NCBI GenBank assembly: GCA_032622095.1
Contig: CP136061.1
Span: forward strand, 40,859,797-40,923,796
Length of the DNA: 64,000 nucleotides
From: Siphonodentalium dalli
Lineage: Eukaryota; Mollusca; Scaphopoda; Gadilida; Siphonodentaliidae
Direction of reading: 5' to 3'
The translations under genes were made by a program, and so were the position numbers. The notes under the pieces are model-generated. The model searched no databases. It was not told the origin of the DNA and saw only the letters and a program-made list of their open reading frames with translations. Below are positions 1 through 11,735 of the stretch, in pieces. How positions within the stretch are numbered: the first letter of the stretch is position 1; each line of letters starts with the position of its first letter.

Positions 1-210
1 CCTGACAAAATCCTATCCAAATGTATTGGAATTAATAATTTCCAATATTTTACATAACAATATTTTACAATAATTTTCCTCACGGATGCTAGATAAAATA
101 GCCACAGTGTGGCTTGCCTCTTCTCTCTACATTGAACATAAGGCTCAATGCTTTTACGATGAAAACTTCGTAATGTTTTTTCCCTCCGACGTAATGTTTT
201 TTCCCTCCGA
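1..210. repeat. AT-rich sequence with a 20-bp tandem duplication
   Basis: No gene is visible. A 20-bp unit containing GTTTTTTCCCTCCGAC occurs twice in tandem at about 170-209, directly before the left end of the hAT-like element that begins near 211. Confidence 0.5.
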
Positions 211-857
211 CAGGTAGGGGTGCCACGATTAATCGTATAATCGATGAAATGTTGATACGACCGATATTCGATTACCATTTTCGGCTGCGATTACTCTCAG
301 TTCTTTATTTCGGATGTCGAAAAGTACCGGACATATTTGGATACCATGTTTTACAGTTTAATATCCAACGGACAGGTTAACGATCGTTGATCGTGCAAAG
401 ATATTTGTAACGCATTGTGCTCATTACTAATTACCGGCTTTCCTTCCCACGAGACAGTAACGATTGCTCTCGCAATTTTCTATTCACGGGTGTTCACCAT
501 TTGCACTTGTCCACCTGGTCACCATCAATATTAAAATATGTGAAGATATATTTTGCACATTTCCCATCTCCGTTAATTTATGGGCATGTGAAAGTGTCAG
601 TGGACTTGGGTATATCACACAATGACCGTTGATTTGAGATAACCCCAACTTACAATTATATTACCGGTGCAATTACACCCTTCTAATCAACGAAACTGTA
701 TTTTTTGTCATGGGTAGGACAGTCTCGGTGGTTTCTGATACAAATTATGCACATGTGAATATTATGCACTACTTCCTCTGTCCTTGCTATTAGATACGCT
801 TCATCGATTCTAATCTAGTATTGACTATCGATTATCAAGTTCAATGATCGTGGCACC
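211..857. mobile_element. hAT-like non-autonomous element with short TIRs
   Basis: The left end reads TAGGGGTGCCACGATTAATC. The right end near 842-857 carries the complement of GGTGCCACGAT. TAGGGGTG(C)CACGA-type ends are usual for hAT elements. Internal sequence is AT-rich without a transposase frame. A clean 8-bp target duplication is not visible, so the right border is approximate. Confidence 0.5.
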
Positions 858-859
858 AC

Positions 860-1812
860 TGCTGACGTGGCACCTTCTCTTGCATCCTCCATTAACTTGG
901 AGACTCCGCTGGAGTTGGTTAGTGGACATGCCTCCTCCCTCAGGGTCCCGGCGTCCATAGCCCCCGCAGAGAAGGGCAGCGATGGTGGTCCAAGTGCAGC
1001 TGCCCTTGGTCCTGCCTCCGGTTCCGCCGGGTTCGCACCATCGCTGCACCAGCCGGCCACATGCTACAGCTACCACATCAGTGGTCCGTTTAGCTCGCAA
1101 GCCCGGTGCCCTCGGCACATTGCCTGCCTACGCAGTTCAATGTGTCAACTGCCACTGCTGCCACTCCAGGGGATTTGACCGCACAGGTTCTGACCTGTCC
1201 TCCATTCGTCAACGTCTTTTCCGGCATCCGTATATATCCCTATTATTCACCTGTGTTCTTTCCTCCACCAGTGTGGCCTTGCTTTGTACAGTTTCTGGCC
1301 TCTTTTGGGCTCCTAGGCCAGAACTTAGACTTAGTTTCCTTTCCGAGGCTCCGGAATTTTTTGCCTCATCAAACCAGGTGACCTGGTCGGGATACTTGCC
1401 CCTTTCCCCCCATCTCCTGGACGGACGGTGCTGTTCAGAGACGAGGACGTGCTGTCGCAACATCTCCTGGATTTGGCAGCGTTTGATGCGTGTCGAGTTC
1501 GCCATGCCCATCCGAGAGTGCCTTCCCTGAGGGTCATTTCGGATGGGTCAGTCCTTCGGTCTTAGGATAACAATTGCGCACAATTTTGCATGCATTACCA
1601 GCACGATACTAACAGCACAGAAAAAGGAAGAACAAACAGCACCATTCTCTTGCTTCCTCCATGCACATGGAGCCTCCGCTGGAGTCGGTTGCGGGACATG
1701 CCTCCTTCTTATTGGTCGCGGCCTCCTGAGCCATCTGCAGAGAAGTACTCCTGTCTTCCACAACTGAAGGACTGGATGGGGCCCACATATCAAGAACAAA
1801 AACCAACGTGTG
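860..1812 (+). pseudogene. GC-rich degenerate coding-like region, family unknown
   Basis: This block is much richer in C and G than its surroundings. It gives short overlapping proline-, serine- and alanine-rich frames on the + strand, none continuous for more than about 180 codons. The motif around 890-935 (CTCCGCTGGAGT then GGACATGCCTCCT) recurs near 1675-1710, so it shares a unit with the tandem array downstream. The composition resembles the gag-like part of a retroelement, but I recognise no domain. Confidence 0.25.
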
Positions 1813-2280
1813 ACGATTTTCCTCTGCCAACTCGATACAGCCTGCGCAGCAGGCTCAGGGTCTGTTAGTGGTCATGCCTCCTCTATTTGTAGTCGCGGCT
1901 TCCACAACCTTCGCAGAGACGGTCAACAATGGATTTTCCTCTGCCAACTCGGTACAGTCTGCGCTGCAGGCTCGGAGTCTGTTGGTGGTCATGCCTCCTC
2001 TATTTGTAGTCGCGGCTTCCACAACCTTCGCAGACAGAAAACAATGAATTTTCCTCTGTCCACTCGATACCGCCTGAGCTGCAGGCTCGCAATCTGTTGG
2101 TGGTCATGACTCCTCTATTTGTAGTGGCGGCTTACACAACCTTCTCAGAGATGGGCAACAATGAATTTTTCTCCGTCAACTCGGTACAGCCTGCGCTGCA
2201 GGCCCGGAATCTGTTGGTGGTCATGCCTCCTCTATTGGTCGCGGCTTCCACAACCTTCGCTGCGACGAGCAGCAATGGAG
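1813..2280 (+). repeat. Tandem array, four units of about 115 bp
   Basis: Four consecutive units each contain TTTTCCTCTG or a close variant, then CAACTCGGTACAGC, GTTGGTGGTCATGCCTCCTC, and GCGGCTTCCACAACCTTCGC. Units begin near 1815, 1934, 2046 and 2163. They differ by scattered substitutions. The array sits inside the GC-rich degenerate region and may be an expanded gag-like repeat. Confidence 0.75.
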
Positions 2281-3597
2281 GTTCTGCAGCATCTACCGCT
2301 GGTTCTGTCTCAGTCCATCCAGGTTCATGCGGTCACGGCACATAGCGGTTTTTCCGAACCCTTTCTTGCCTTGGCTACCTCATTGTGCCTAGTCGCTGAC
2401 AAGTGGCATTCATTCGACTGACTGTTTTGTACACTATTACCTTCGTTCTTTGTACTTTGAGGTTGCCTCTGTCAGTCTGCTTTCTGCCATATCGCATTGC
2501 TCTGGCTATGTGCTGCATTCAGGAACTGCTCCTGAATAAGTTTCTTTCGCCTCCATTCTCACCTCCGTTCTTATCCCGTCGGGGTATTCCAGGTGTTGTT
2601 GACACCTGTCTTTATAGTTTTGGGCCTTCTAATCTGTTAGATTTTTATTCAACAATTAGGCCGCTTTTATGAGACAAACCTAGACGTATTATGGACTTGA
2701 TCGTGTGTGTGAACCTGATAAGTTAGTATGCGGGTGCTATATCTCACAGGGGACTTTGGCGCTCTACTCACTTAGCCGATCATATCATGAATATCGACCG
2801 TTCAGCTCCATAGACACTATCGTCTGAACTACGCTCATTTTCAATTTTACTTCTAGATTTGGGATGTATCTTTCAGTGAACACCTAACACCATAGCATTT
2901 CATTGGTGTCTAGGCGTCATGCTTGTAGTCCATTTTGTTATCGTTTTTGTCACAGCACCGACCTTGAACCAAGAATATTTTCCTATTCTATGTTTTCACT
3001 CGGGCCGAGTGTTTACATCACTTGGCAGGCGTGATTCTAATTCTAATCAGATTTAGCGATCTCCGATTCTCACCTTATTTGCGACATTTAACAATTATTG
3101 CCGCATGCCCATCGGTGCTTGATAATACCAGTTGTCGTGTTATCGCAGTTTGTGTAACTTTTCTGCTAACCTACGGTATGGGTTACCTATACAACCACCT
3201 GACTAACGATAACTCAGTTCCACATTAATTTGAAACCATGCAGGCCTGTGCATTGCATCACAAATTGGCCGTATGATCAGACAGTGTTCCATTAGCGGCA
3301 TCAGTTCCTCTCCTTGGTTGACCGTGCACTTCATTTTCCAGTTACTTTCCGTCCTGGTCCCCTCCCTTATGTGTCTGCTTTTTCTTTCCATGGACATTAT
3401 TCCCCGTGCTCTGGACATAATCAGCTCCGTCATGTTTTCCTGGTGTATCCCTGGTTCCCCCCATTGGTCTGGGCCCAACGGTTTCTAATATCTCCCCTGG
3501 GTCTCTCGGTCGGGCTCAAAATACTGTCAAGTTAGTCATACCGCACTGAGCATTGACTCATTTTGCGAGATCCATTATGAGCATTGATTCGGCGTTT
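2281..3597 (+). pseudogene. Degenerate coding-like sequence, possible YR retroelement remnant
   Basis: Frames are broken by many stops. A stretch at about 2430-2530 conceptually reads with YLRSLYFEV and LLSAI, which faintly resembles the core-binding region of tyrosine recombinases of DIRS-like elements. No catalytic R-H-R-Y set can be placed. Part of 2700-2890 is also a diverged copy of the repeat seen at 39539-39917 and 53489-53861. The assignment is tentative; it may simply be several decayed repeats. Confidence 0.15.
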
Positions 3598-3740
3598 CTG
3601 GGGGGGGGGGGGGGGGGTGTCATAACCGTGTTTTCCCCTCGGTGCCCCTTTTGCATGTCGTGTGGGTCGGTCATCATCCTCTGGATGTCGTGCTAGTTCT
3701 GCTTCATCCTCTAAGGGGCGGGGGGGGGGGGGGGGGGGGT
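3598..3740. repeat. Two long G homopolymers
   Basis: Runs of about 18 G (from 3600) and about 20 G (from 3720) are separated by some 100 bp. They are candidates for G-quadruplex or triplex formation, and are also places where assembly length is unreliable. Confidence 0.8.
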
Positions 3741-4494
3741 TGGTTCCTTACTTATCCTATTAGGAACATGAACGAATGAGTTATTTCCCTTGCCTATGAC
3801 CAATGTTTGTCCTGGACACCTTCACCCTGTGATCATTAGGGCACATGAGGTACGTGTTGTTTCCTTTTTAGGAGGCTCAGTTGTTTTGGGTTTATCTGAG
3901 CTACTGCATATGGGACACAATGATCTATTTTTTGGCACATGTCTACCAAGAAATCTTTTTGGTACAGGATGCAGGTCTTTTCTGCTTCAGCAGGCGGGTT
4001 TCATGGACATAGTCGGATTATCTGCCTCGTGGCCTCCTCCTCTTCAAGAATTCTAATTATAACCATTAGTTCATTCAGTGTACAAGATATATTTGACGGA
4101 GATATAATATTTTTTTACCCAAAATATGTATCTCCTATAATAAATATCTTGGACACTGAACACAGAGGGCCCTCCCAGTTGGGATCAACATTCCCGCCCC
4201 GCGCACTCGGTCAAACGCATCAAACACACAGAAGAAATTAAAAGGATCAAAATCTTACTTGTCATTCGCTTTTATAGCGAAAGGACTCACATGATTGGTC
4301 CAGAGGTAAAGTTGTTTAGGTTTGACAGTGCGCGTACTGTAGGTACTCCGTACCGATTTTTAAAACGACTTCTATGATCTTGCAAGCAAGAAATATATAA
4401 CCATTAGTTCATTCAGTGTCCAAGATATTTATTATAGGAGATACATATTTTGGGTAAAAAAATATTATATCCTGCCATCTCATAAGCCACAGAA
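3741..4494. repeat. Inverted-repeat element
   Basis: 4095-4162 and 4405-4477 are inverted copies of each other, both including ATTTTGGGTAAAAAAATATT or its complement and ending in TCCAAGATATTTATTATAGG or its complement. The 240-bp interior carries GC-rich sequence and no frame. 3741-4060 shows nothing recognisable. Confidence 0.6.
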
Positions 4495-5000
4495 GGTTGC
4501 TACCTGTCTTCATGCTGGGCTGAAAAATCTTTTGGCCAATTCTGATTTTTTTTGGCCAAATTAAAAAAAATCTATGGCCAAATTAAATCCTCATTTTCTG
4601 GTCTCACAATTAATGAATATTTTTGTTTTATTTAACATCTAACATTCTATATCATTCTGTCCATACCTTCAAATGCTGTGTCTTGACTTGACTTCCACCA
4701 TTGTTGCTTGACAATATACATCTACTCACCATCTACCATTCAGCCTTGAGACAGACAAAGTATTCATAAGTGTTAATCCTCATTACTGTGTTATTGCATT
4801 CACAACTATTTTCCAGCCATTTTCATTTTTTACGCCCGAAGTCAGACGAACACTCTTTATTGCTACCGTATCAGGAATAAAATAACACAGAACGCTCTTT
4901 TCTGTTCCATGTCTTGCAAATGGCTGTTTTTTGTTTGGGACACAAACACCTTGTTCATAGTTGTATTTCATTACTTCAATGCGTCTTTTTGAGTTACAGA
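4495..5000. mobile_element. Decayed fragment related to the hAT element at 24803
   Basis: Sequence at about 4503-4620 carries repeated TTTGGCCAAATTAAA-type motifs followed by TCATTTTCTGGTCTCACAAT. This matches the subterminal organisation at the left end of the 24803-26150 element, where TTTTCTGGTCGGTTCACAAT occupies the same place. The terminus is mutated and no target duplication is visible. Confidence 0.5.
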
Positions 5001-5754
5001 ATGCTCGTAGAAATGTAGTTAAGATATTTATCGACTTATTTCGATACCTTGAAAAATTTAAAAGCGAATAATATTATTCGTATTTTGGAGCGCAAACCAC
5101 AATGTGGCTTAAAGCTGTGTCACCTAATACATTAGCAGATGATCATGCTATTCAGCATTTTTACTTTTAATAATTTTTATATAAGAATTCTTCCGACTAA
5201 TCATAAGGGCACAATTACCTAGATAAAGCAATAAGAATTGTGCACAGAAATGATACATGGAATCAAAACTACATGTAATAAGTCTCCATGTCGCCTCAGT
5301 CGAGATATACAAATCCCATGTGCACAGGCCCCAGCTGCACAGTGCGTGATAAGTACTGGCTAGCCAATCAAAAATGTTGATTTGCTGACAACACTTCAGT
5401 GTCAAGAGTGTCTGTTTCAACTTTACGCGTGTGTGATTTTCTTTGGAAAGTTTTTCGCTTGTTTTACTTTTGCCGTCTACTTATGGTTGTTCCCCTGTGA
5501 AATGATAGATTAAATTATAAGAAATTACTCTTGTTTCGAATAAGCTGGTAAGTTTGCAGCCAATTTATTATAACATGCAATTATAGAATTTGTCTACAAA
5601 TTTTTCACTCGCGTAAACCAGAGGCAGGCTACAGTAAAATATAACGAAACCTACAGTGAAATAACGTAATCGTATTTCATTGTGGTTTCTGAGAGATACA
5701 TACAAAGATCTATGTTTCGGTAATTTCCCGCTATTTTATAGGCAAGCATATAAT
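5001..5754. other. Unannotated AT-rich sequence
   Basis: No frame with convincing composition, RNA gene or repeat is visible. A short ORF at 5148-5420 (-) has no recognisable feature. Confidence 0.4.
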
Positions 5755-5845
5755 AAATAAATGTATCACACATGTTATGTTATTTAATAAATGTATCACA
5801 CATGTTATGTTATTTAATAAATGTATCACACATGTTATGTTATTT
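5755..5845 (+). repeat. 30-bp minisatellite, three copies
   Basis: The unit AATGTATCACACATGTTATG followed by TTATTTAATA is repeated three times almost perfectly. Confidence 0.9.
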
Positions 5846-6083
5846 TCAGATCATCCCTGACCCAGACGAGAAGATGAAGTACTTCAAGAAACAGAATAAC
5901 TAATGCAGACACTTTCATCAAAAATGATAATCCAGATGGGTGTTGAACAACATGGTTATCACTCATCCTATCTGTAATAGTTACCAGCTGTTCACGAGTT
6001 GAAAAGAACCAACAGAGCATGTGCAAAAGACGCTGAGTGTTACGCATGCCCAATGGTTCCTTTAAACTCAGGAATAATGCTGA

Positions 6084-6460
6084 GCAGGCCTGTGAATATG
6101 CTGCTGGACATTTGCAGAATGAGGTCCCCAGAAGGTGAATTTAGTGACGCTACCCCACACAGCGGGCTAGCATCACCAAATTCATCATCTGGGGACCTCA
6201 TTCTGCATTGCCTCATCTGCTCATTGTGCAATGTGTCATCTGCAAATTTGGGGATATAGAAACTAAACTAAAAAATAAAAATAATCTTTCTGAAGAAACT
6301 AAAAAACTAGTTACATTCCAGAGAAGATGAGGCCTACATAAATTGAGGTCCACACATGGTGAATTTAGTGTTGCTTCCCACTGTTCATGGGTAGCGTCAC
6401 TAAATTCACCCTCTGGGGACCTCATTCTGAAATGTCCGGCAGATTATTCTCTGGCATGCT
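6084..6460. mobile_element. Foldback MITE family A, copy 1 (long form)
   Basis: Two hairpins flank a 130-bp centre. Each arm has GAATGAGGTCCCCAGA..GGTGAATTTAGTG and its complement. Outer arms extend to about GGCCTGTGAATATGCTGCTG on the left. The centre has AAATTTGGGGATATAGAAAC. There are no coding frames; short ORFs here are translations of the hairpins. Confidence 0.85.
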
Positions 6461-7299
6461 ACTGAGAACAATAGGTAATTATCTCAACCATCGTCTCAAC
6501 CAACCAATTTGTTGCTGCTTTCTCAAACCTCTTTAAATAACTTTTACATAATTTGAACAAAAACTGCGATGATAGATTAATATTCATTAATTCTCAATGT
6601 ACATTGTAACTTATTATACAAAACGTGGGTGCAGTTGAAGAAGAAAGCACATAAAAAACAACATGACAGATGTCAATGATGAAGGAAACATTGTCTAGAA
6701 CAATATTGAATATTAAACTATTTTCCTAAATTTTTTCAAAACATCGAATTGCTATTATTAAGGATGTACTTGTGTATGCACTTATATGTGTGACATCCCA
6801 CAACCTCCGAACTTTGTATCTATATGTGTGTATTCTTCATAGATTATTGTGGTGACAGGGTGTGTCTTTGCATTTAAAATGTTTCTTGTATCTTTATTAC
6901 TTATTTTAAGATGATGAATTTAGTTTTGAATTACTTTTTATTACATGATCCTCCCCTTATTCCATTCAATAAACCCATTCAATAAATTGTGATATTTGCA
7001 TGACAGGAAATAGTATACCAAAATGTATTGTTGCACAAACTTGACCCTTGACTTCTGCCAGATTTGTCGCTTATGTTTTTTTCAACGAACTCTAATGAAT
7101 GAAGATTGAAATGTTATTTCATTAAATTTACGCCATTAAGAGTCTTTATTTATCTGGGACTATTTCTTTACGCAGGCAAACAATGCATAGTTGTGTTAAG
7201 CGTCATCACAGGCATTATATAAGCCGATGTTAGTTTTATGGCCCATTTATTGATTTAAGTATGTTTTATTGAGGTTTTGGATCATGTAATAAATAGAAT
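6461..7299. other. Unannotated AT-rich sequence
   Basis: No gene, RNA or strong repeat is visible. Confidence 0.4.
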
Positions 7300-7445
7300 C
7301 TAGAACTCGTCCTCAGTTTATAGCGGAATTTACAGAACTCATCCAGTAAATTAGGTCTGGATCTCGCCAAATGCTCGGTCCAGACCTAATTTACTGGAAT
7401 CGTTTTTTAAATTCTGTTATAAACTGGGGACTCGTAGATTCCTTT
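7300..7445. mobile_element. Small palindromic MITE
   Basis: A single imperfect hairpin of about 145 bp has inner arms CCAGTAAATTAGGTCTGGA and TCCAGACCTAATTTACTGGA. Outer arms run through TCAGTTTATA and TATAAACTG. Confidence 0.8.
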
Positions 7446-7685
7446 ATATAACTTATAAGGGACTGATCTAAGACATCTTCAGGTTCAATATATATAAGTT
7501 CGGACTGCATAAGTTAGCCACCCCATTGTGGTGCAAGAAACCTTAACAGCAAAAAAAATATTCTTTTATGAATTATTCCATGCCTTTGTAGAATGACATT
7601 TTCTCCCATTTATTCCAGCTGATAAAACTGTTGTCAGGCCAAAAAAAAAACTTTCCAATATAAACATTGGGATAATTTTCCAGAC

Positions 7686-7721
<36 letters not shown>

Positions 7722-8852
7722 CTTTAAGCTGTAAGCGATATAATAGTATATTCAAGGTCCCATGGAATATGGTGGATCAATGTGCATTGAAAATGAGCCA
7801 AGCATTGCATAAAAACATGTTGTCCCTTTAATTCATTCACTCTACAGTAAGATCTCTACAAATGTTGAGCTTACCGGTAATAACCAACTTATTTTTGCTT
7901 TTGGGATTGGAAAATATGATAGATATTCACATTGACACTCTAACAGGGAACTTTAGACTAGCTTTCTGGAGAAAATTTAAAAAACAAATTAAGGCAGGCA
8001 AGAAAATCCCAGCCAGGTAGGGTATTGGAAACAAAGAGGTTTTTATTTTTTTGCCTTGTCCCATATAAAGTTATTTAAAGTGTGTTTTTGAAGAAAAGAT
8101 ATGGAGTTGTTCAATTTCTTAACCAATGAGATTCTCAACGATAGGCTATACAAATCTCAAATGTTTATTCATCATCTTTGAAGTTTAGTCCCTACCGGTA
8201 TCACATTCCTTGATTCTATGTATTACCCTTGAGATCTATGGCATTTACTTTTGAAATGCATTTAAGATTTAATTTGGTGGGTAATGTATAGGAATATTAT
8301 ACCATCTCAAAATCCATATTGTGTCATTTGTATAATAAGTAGATATAAAACTCATGTGTACATGGTGTGGAAGTGATTACGTTTTGACTCATTGAACTAT
8401 TAGTGCTTTAGGGGCATGTGAACTATTAGTGCTTTGTTAAAATCATGACATTAAATGTAACAATAAATTGGTTTGCAAGTGATTGGTCCACTAGTGACAT
8501 ATTCTATATTCATTGTTGTGTTAACGTGATACTTTTATCTTTTTAATTCTTGTTACTGAACATTGGGTAAAAGTTTTATCAACATCGGTCCATATGTGTG
8601 TGTGTGATTATTGAGTACCAACATTTGCTTTTACATAGGCATAATTATGTAAATTTACGTTGGCTTAATTGTATAATTAATACTTTATAGGCATATTTAC
8701 ATAATTGGCATAATTTTGTCATGACTTTTAAGTCATATGAATTACACAAAATGTATGGGCTGAACCTGAAATTACAAGACCTGTTGTCACAGGGGAACAA
8801 CGGACACTGGAAGCAACTAAGGAATGGCAACTTCAGAGACGGGCATGAATAT
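7446..8852. other. Unannotated AT-rich sequence with a long T tract
   Basis: It contains a T run of about 27 bases near 7689-7715 and simple AT-rich sequence. No coding frame is credible. Confidence 0.4.
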
Positions 8853-9176
8853 TAGCCTGCAAAATAGGGTGTGTGTGTTATTTGCAGAATGAGGTCCCCA
8901 GAGGGTGAATTTAGTGACGCTATCCCGCAATGCGGGCTAGCATCACTAAATTCATCCTTTGTGAACCTCATTCTGCTTAGGCCTCGACTGCTATAGGAGA
9001 CCAAAGATCAGATTGAATTTCCCCAGTTGAAGTTGGTGATGTTCACCCCTTAGTCACCTCGATTATGCTTTTTATCTTCTGCAAATTAGGGGATATAGAA
9101 ACTTTCCAGAAGGGGAAAAATAACTAAAACTAAAAAGCTAGTATGCTAGCCTGTTGTGCCTGCAAATGACAGGCAG
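8853..9176. mobile_element. Foldback MITE family A, copy 2 (right hairpin lost)
   Basis: The left terminus TAGCCTGCAAAATAGG leads into a complete hairpin (8886-8979). The long-form centre follows (TTAGGCCTC, then GGTGATGTTCACC, then CTGCAAATTAGGGGATATAG). The right hairpin is reduced to GCTAGCCTG before CTGCAAATGACAGG. Confidence 0.8.
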
Positions 9177-9254
9177 AGGTAAAGCACAAATACAACTGCC
9201 ACTCAAACGACGTTTTTAGTCACCTACCTGTATTTTCTTGCATTCTATAAAGCA

Positions 9255-9305
9255 TGGGGGGGGGGGGGGCTTTGTGACCCCCCCCCCCCCCCCCCCCCCC
9301 CCCCT
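9255..9305. repeat. Adjacent G and C homopolymers
   Basis: A run of 14 G is followed after a few bases by about 27 C and then a further C-rich stretch, giving a near-perfect G/C hairpin. Lengths are likely assembly-sensitive. Confidence 0.8.
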
Positions 9306-9894
9306 CCCCTGCATGATGGAGATTCAATTTACTGAAGATTATGCTGAGGTCCAGGTTACTACCACGGCTGAGTAACTTGATAACCCTGTGGTGACTCCAG
9401 TAGCATTCTTTTACATGCACCAATGTGTGCTCGTGGGTCAGCCATTAATGTACGTGCCCGATCGTACACCATTCTGCATTACCGCACCTATGACAACATA
9501 CCTGAACAAATTTAATGGGGGGGGGAAGTAGGCATTTTGCATTCGGATTTAATGATTTCGAATCAGACTTTTCAGTCTGACAAACTTGTATCTGACCGAG
9601 TTCTGATTTTTGTCAAAATACCCTGACCAAGTTTCGATCACCAGTCCGCTAGTACGAGAAGCCAGTACGCTACCGACTTCCCCTATCTGTCAGAAGGTGA
9701 TTAATTTTCTGGATCATGCAATTTAGACCGATTTCAGCCAATATAGACTATGTCACTTTGGTTTGTAATAATTAATATTAGATATATTTTTAATATATTA
9801 AGGAAACATGTTTTAAATGTGTGGAAATGTGTGAAAAACTCTTTATCTGTTTGTGCAATTGTCTCATTGAAATAAATCATTAGTGCTCAAATTT
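9306..9894. other. Unannotated sequence
   Basis: No gene or recognised repeat is visible. Confidence 0.4.
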
Positions 9895-9939
9895 AAGGTG
9901 TTTGTAATTCTCTTGACAACCAATGTCTATTCATAATTG

Positions 9940-10441
9940 TCTCCCGAAAAATTTATTTTCAGGGGACTATAGAAACTGGGTCCGTCCGTCCGTTCTTCTG
10001 TCACACATTTGAGTACCTTCATGCTGTAATCATCTCCTCCTACAGATATCATCCCAGAGATTTAAAACTTCAGAATATTTGTTGGCCATATATTGAAGAT
10101 GTGCAACATGTATATAGATGACGGAAAAATTATTTTTTGACAGTTATTAACCCTTTTCGACTTAGAAAATTTCAACATTTTTTATAATGTTCTGTATGAG
10201 GGTACCTTCATGATGTAATCAACTCCTCTACAGTTTTGATCGTAGATATTTGAAACTTCAGAGTATTGTGTTACCCACATATTGGAGATGTGCAACATGT
10301 ATATGGATGAAGGAAAAACATTTTTTTTACAGAGTTATTAACCCTTTTCGACTTAGAACATTTCAACATTTTTTTTAATTTCTTTAACAAAGCGGCATCG
10401 ACTTGCCATGTTGTCGGGCAACACTGTGGTCGGCTGACCTT
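9940..10441 (+). mobile_element. Helentron/pearl-like insertion with two tandem units
   Basis: The element has GTCCGTCCGTCCG near its left end, then two tandem units of about 185 bp (shared TACCTTCATG.TGTAATCA, ATTGGAGATGTGCAACATGT, TTAACCCTTTTCGACTTAGA). A short hairpin-capable GGTCGGCTGACC lies just before a T-rich right border. Its flanks (9898-9939 and 10441-10475) join without a gap in the copy at 12388-12470, which lacks the insertion, so the borders are defined by comparison. No target duplication is apparent. Confidence 0.65.
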
Positions 10442-10742
10442 TTATTTCATAGTAAAATTTAACTCCCACCATCCCCCATCCTCGTCTCCACTTCGTGATC
10501 TGTGATTTTAAAAGAGATGAAAAATGATTCAAAGCATTGCCACTTTGACCAGCTCTGCCCTCAAGAAATCAACTGTTGGCATTGATATGAAGGAATGTGA
10601 ATGTATTAATTATTATAATGTAATTACATCCAATTCATTTTCTATAGTATCTTGCCCCAAAAATCTGAACTGGTCTATTATCTAGTCTTTGTAAGCTGCT
10701 GAAATCTTAAGATGTTAAACTACAAACACAGAAAGTGAAGAC

Positions 10743-11168
10743 ATCCTGGCCTGAGAATATGTCGGACATTTGCAGAATGGGGTCCCTGGAGGGTGAATTT
10801 AGTGACGCTACCCTAAACAGCGGGCTATCATCACCATCTTCATCCTCTGGGGACCTTCTGCATGGCCTCATCTGCCATTGGAGACCTGGACTAAGAGTTA
10901 AGTTCCCAGATGGTGAAGATTGTGATGTGCACCCATTGGGCACCTTGATTATGCAATGTGTTGTCTGCCAATTTGGGGATAATAGAGAAACAAACAAATA
11001 AAACGTATCTTTCTGAAGAATTAATTCGATGATAAAAGATACATTCTAGAGAAGATGAGGTCTAAGCAGAATGAGGTCCACAGAGGGTGAATTTAGTTAT
11101 GCTAGCCTGCTTTTCGGGGTAGCATCACTAAATCCACCCTCTGTGGGGACCTCATTCTGCAAATGTCA
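10743..11168. mobile_element. Foldback MITE family A, copy 3 (long form)
   Basis: Left GGACATTTGCAGAATGGGGT and right ATTCTGCAAATGTC bracket two hairpins. The centre includes CCAATTTGGGGATAATAGAA. It is more diverged than the short-form copies. 10491-10742 shows nothing else. Confidence 0.8.
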
Positions 11169-11444
11169 CATTTAATTATATATAGAACATCCCTTAATAG
11201 GAACTCAATTTTATGTTTAGAGCCCTCAATCGGGTATATACACACAATCACACCCTCTCCATTCTCCATGTATTAGGGTCAGGGTAGATACATGTAGATA
11301 GTTTATCCAGTAATGCATATCACATTAATTCTTTACAATTTGTATTTGTTTTGTTTTTGTTTGTGGGGCTCCCTGCAGGGTAATGGATGTTTTTTATTTT
11401 ATGTCCTAAAATTTGTAAGAAACAATTATTTAAAAAAATTGTTA

Positions 11445-11514
11445 GGCCAATGCATTCTCTTATATATGCGAGGCGACCTATGGTCGACTCGCATATATAA
11501 GAGAATGTATTGGC
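11445..11514. repeat. Palindromic hairpin module M, solitary copy
   Basis: A 70-bp near-perfect palindrome has stem arms containing GCATTCTCTTATATATGCGA and a loop-stem CGACC-TAT-GGTCG. The same module recurs at least fifteen times in the window, usually inside piggyBac-like MITEs. Confidence 0.9.
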
Positions 11515-11628
11515 ACAGGGTAAAAAATCCCGACTTACGACTGGATTTGATATGGCGGGTCACATATGATATCATTTACTTCACGAAAACAAAAAGATAT
11601 ACATTACTGGGCAGGAGCATGTCCATAT

Positions 11629-11735
11629 GGACAGAATGAGGTCCCCAAAGGGTGAATTTGGTGATGCTAGCCCGCTATGCAGGATAACTTCACTAAATTC
11701 ACCCTCTGGGGACCTCATTCTGCAAATGACAGGCA
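11629..11735. mobile_element. Foldback MITE family A, copy 4 (single hairpin)
   Basis: One hairpin, AGAATGAGGTCCCCAAAGGG through ACCCTCTGGGGACCTCATTC, is followed by TGCAAATGACAGGC. The other half is absent. Confidence 0.8.

Noticed and set aside
6112-6425. Recurrent short proteins with MRSPEGEFSDA-type sequence
   Set aside because: The same peptide arises wherever the family A hairpin occurs (6213, 11581, 24669, 36537, 38231); it is hairpin sequence in one frame.
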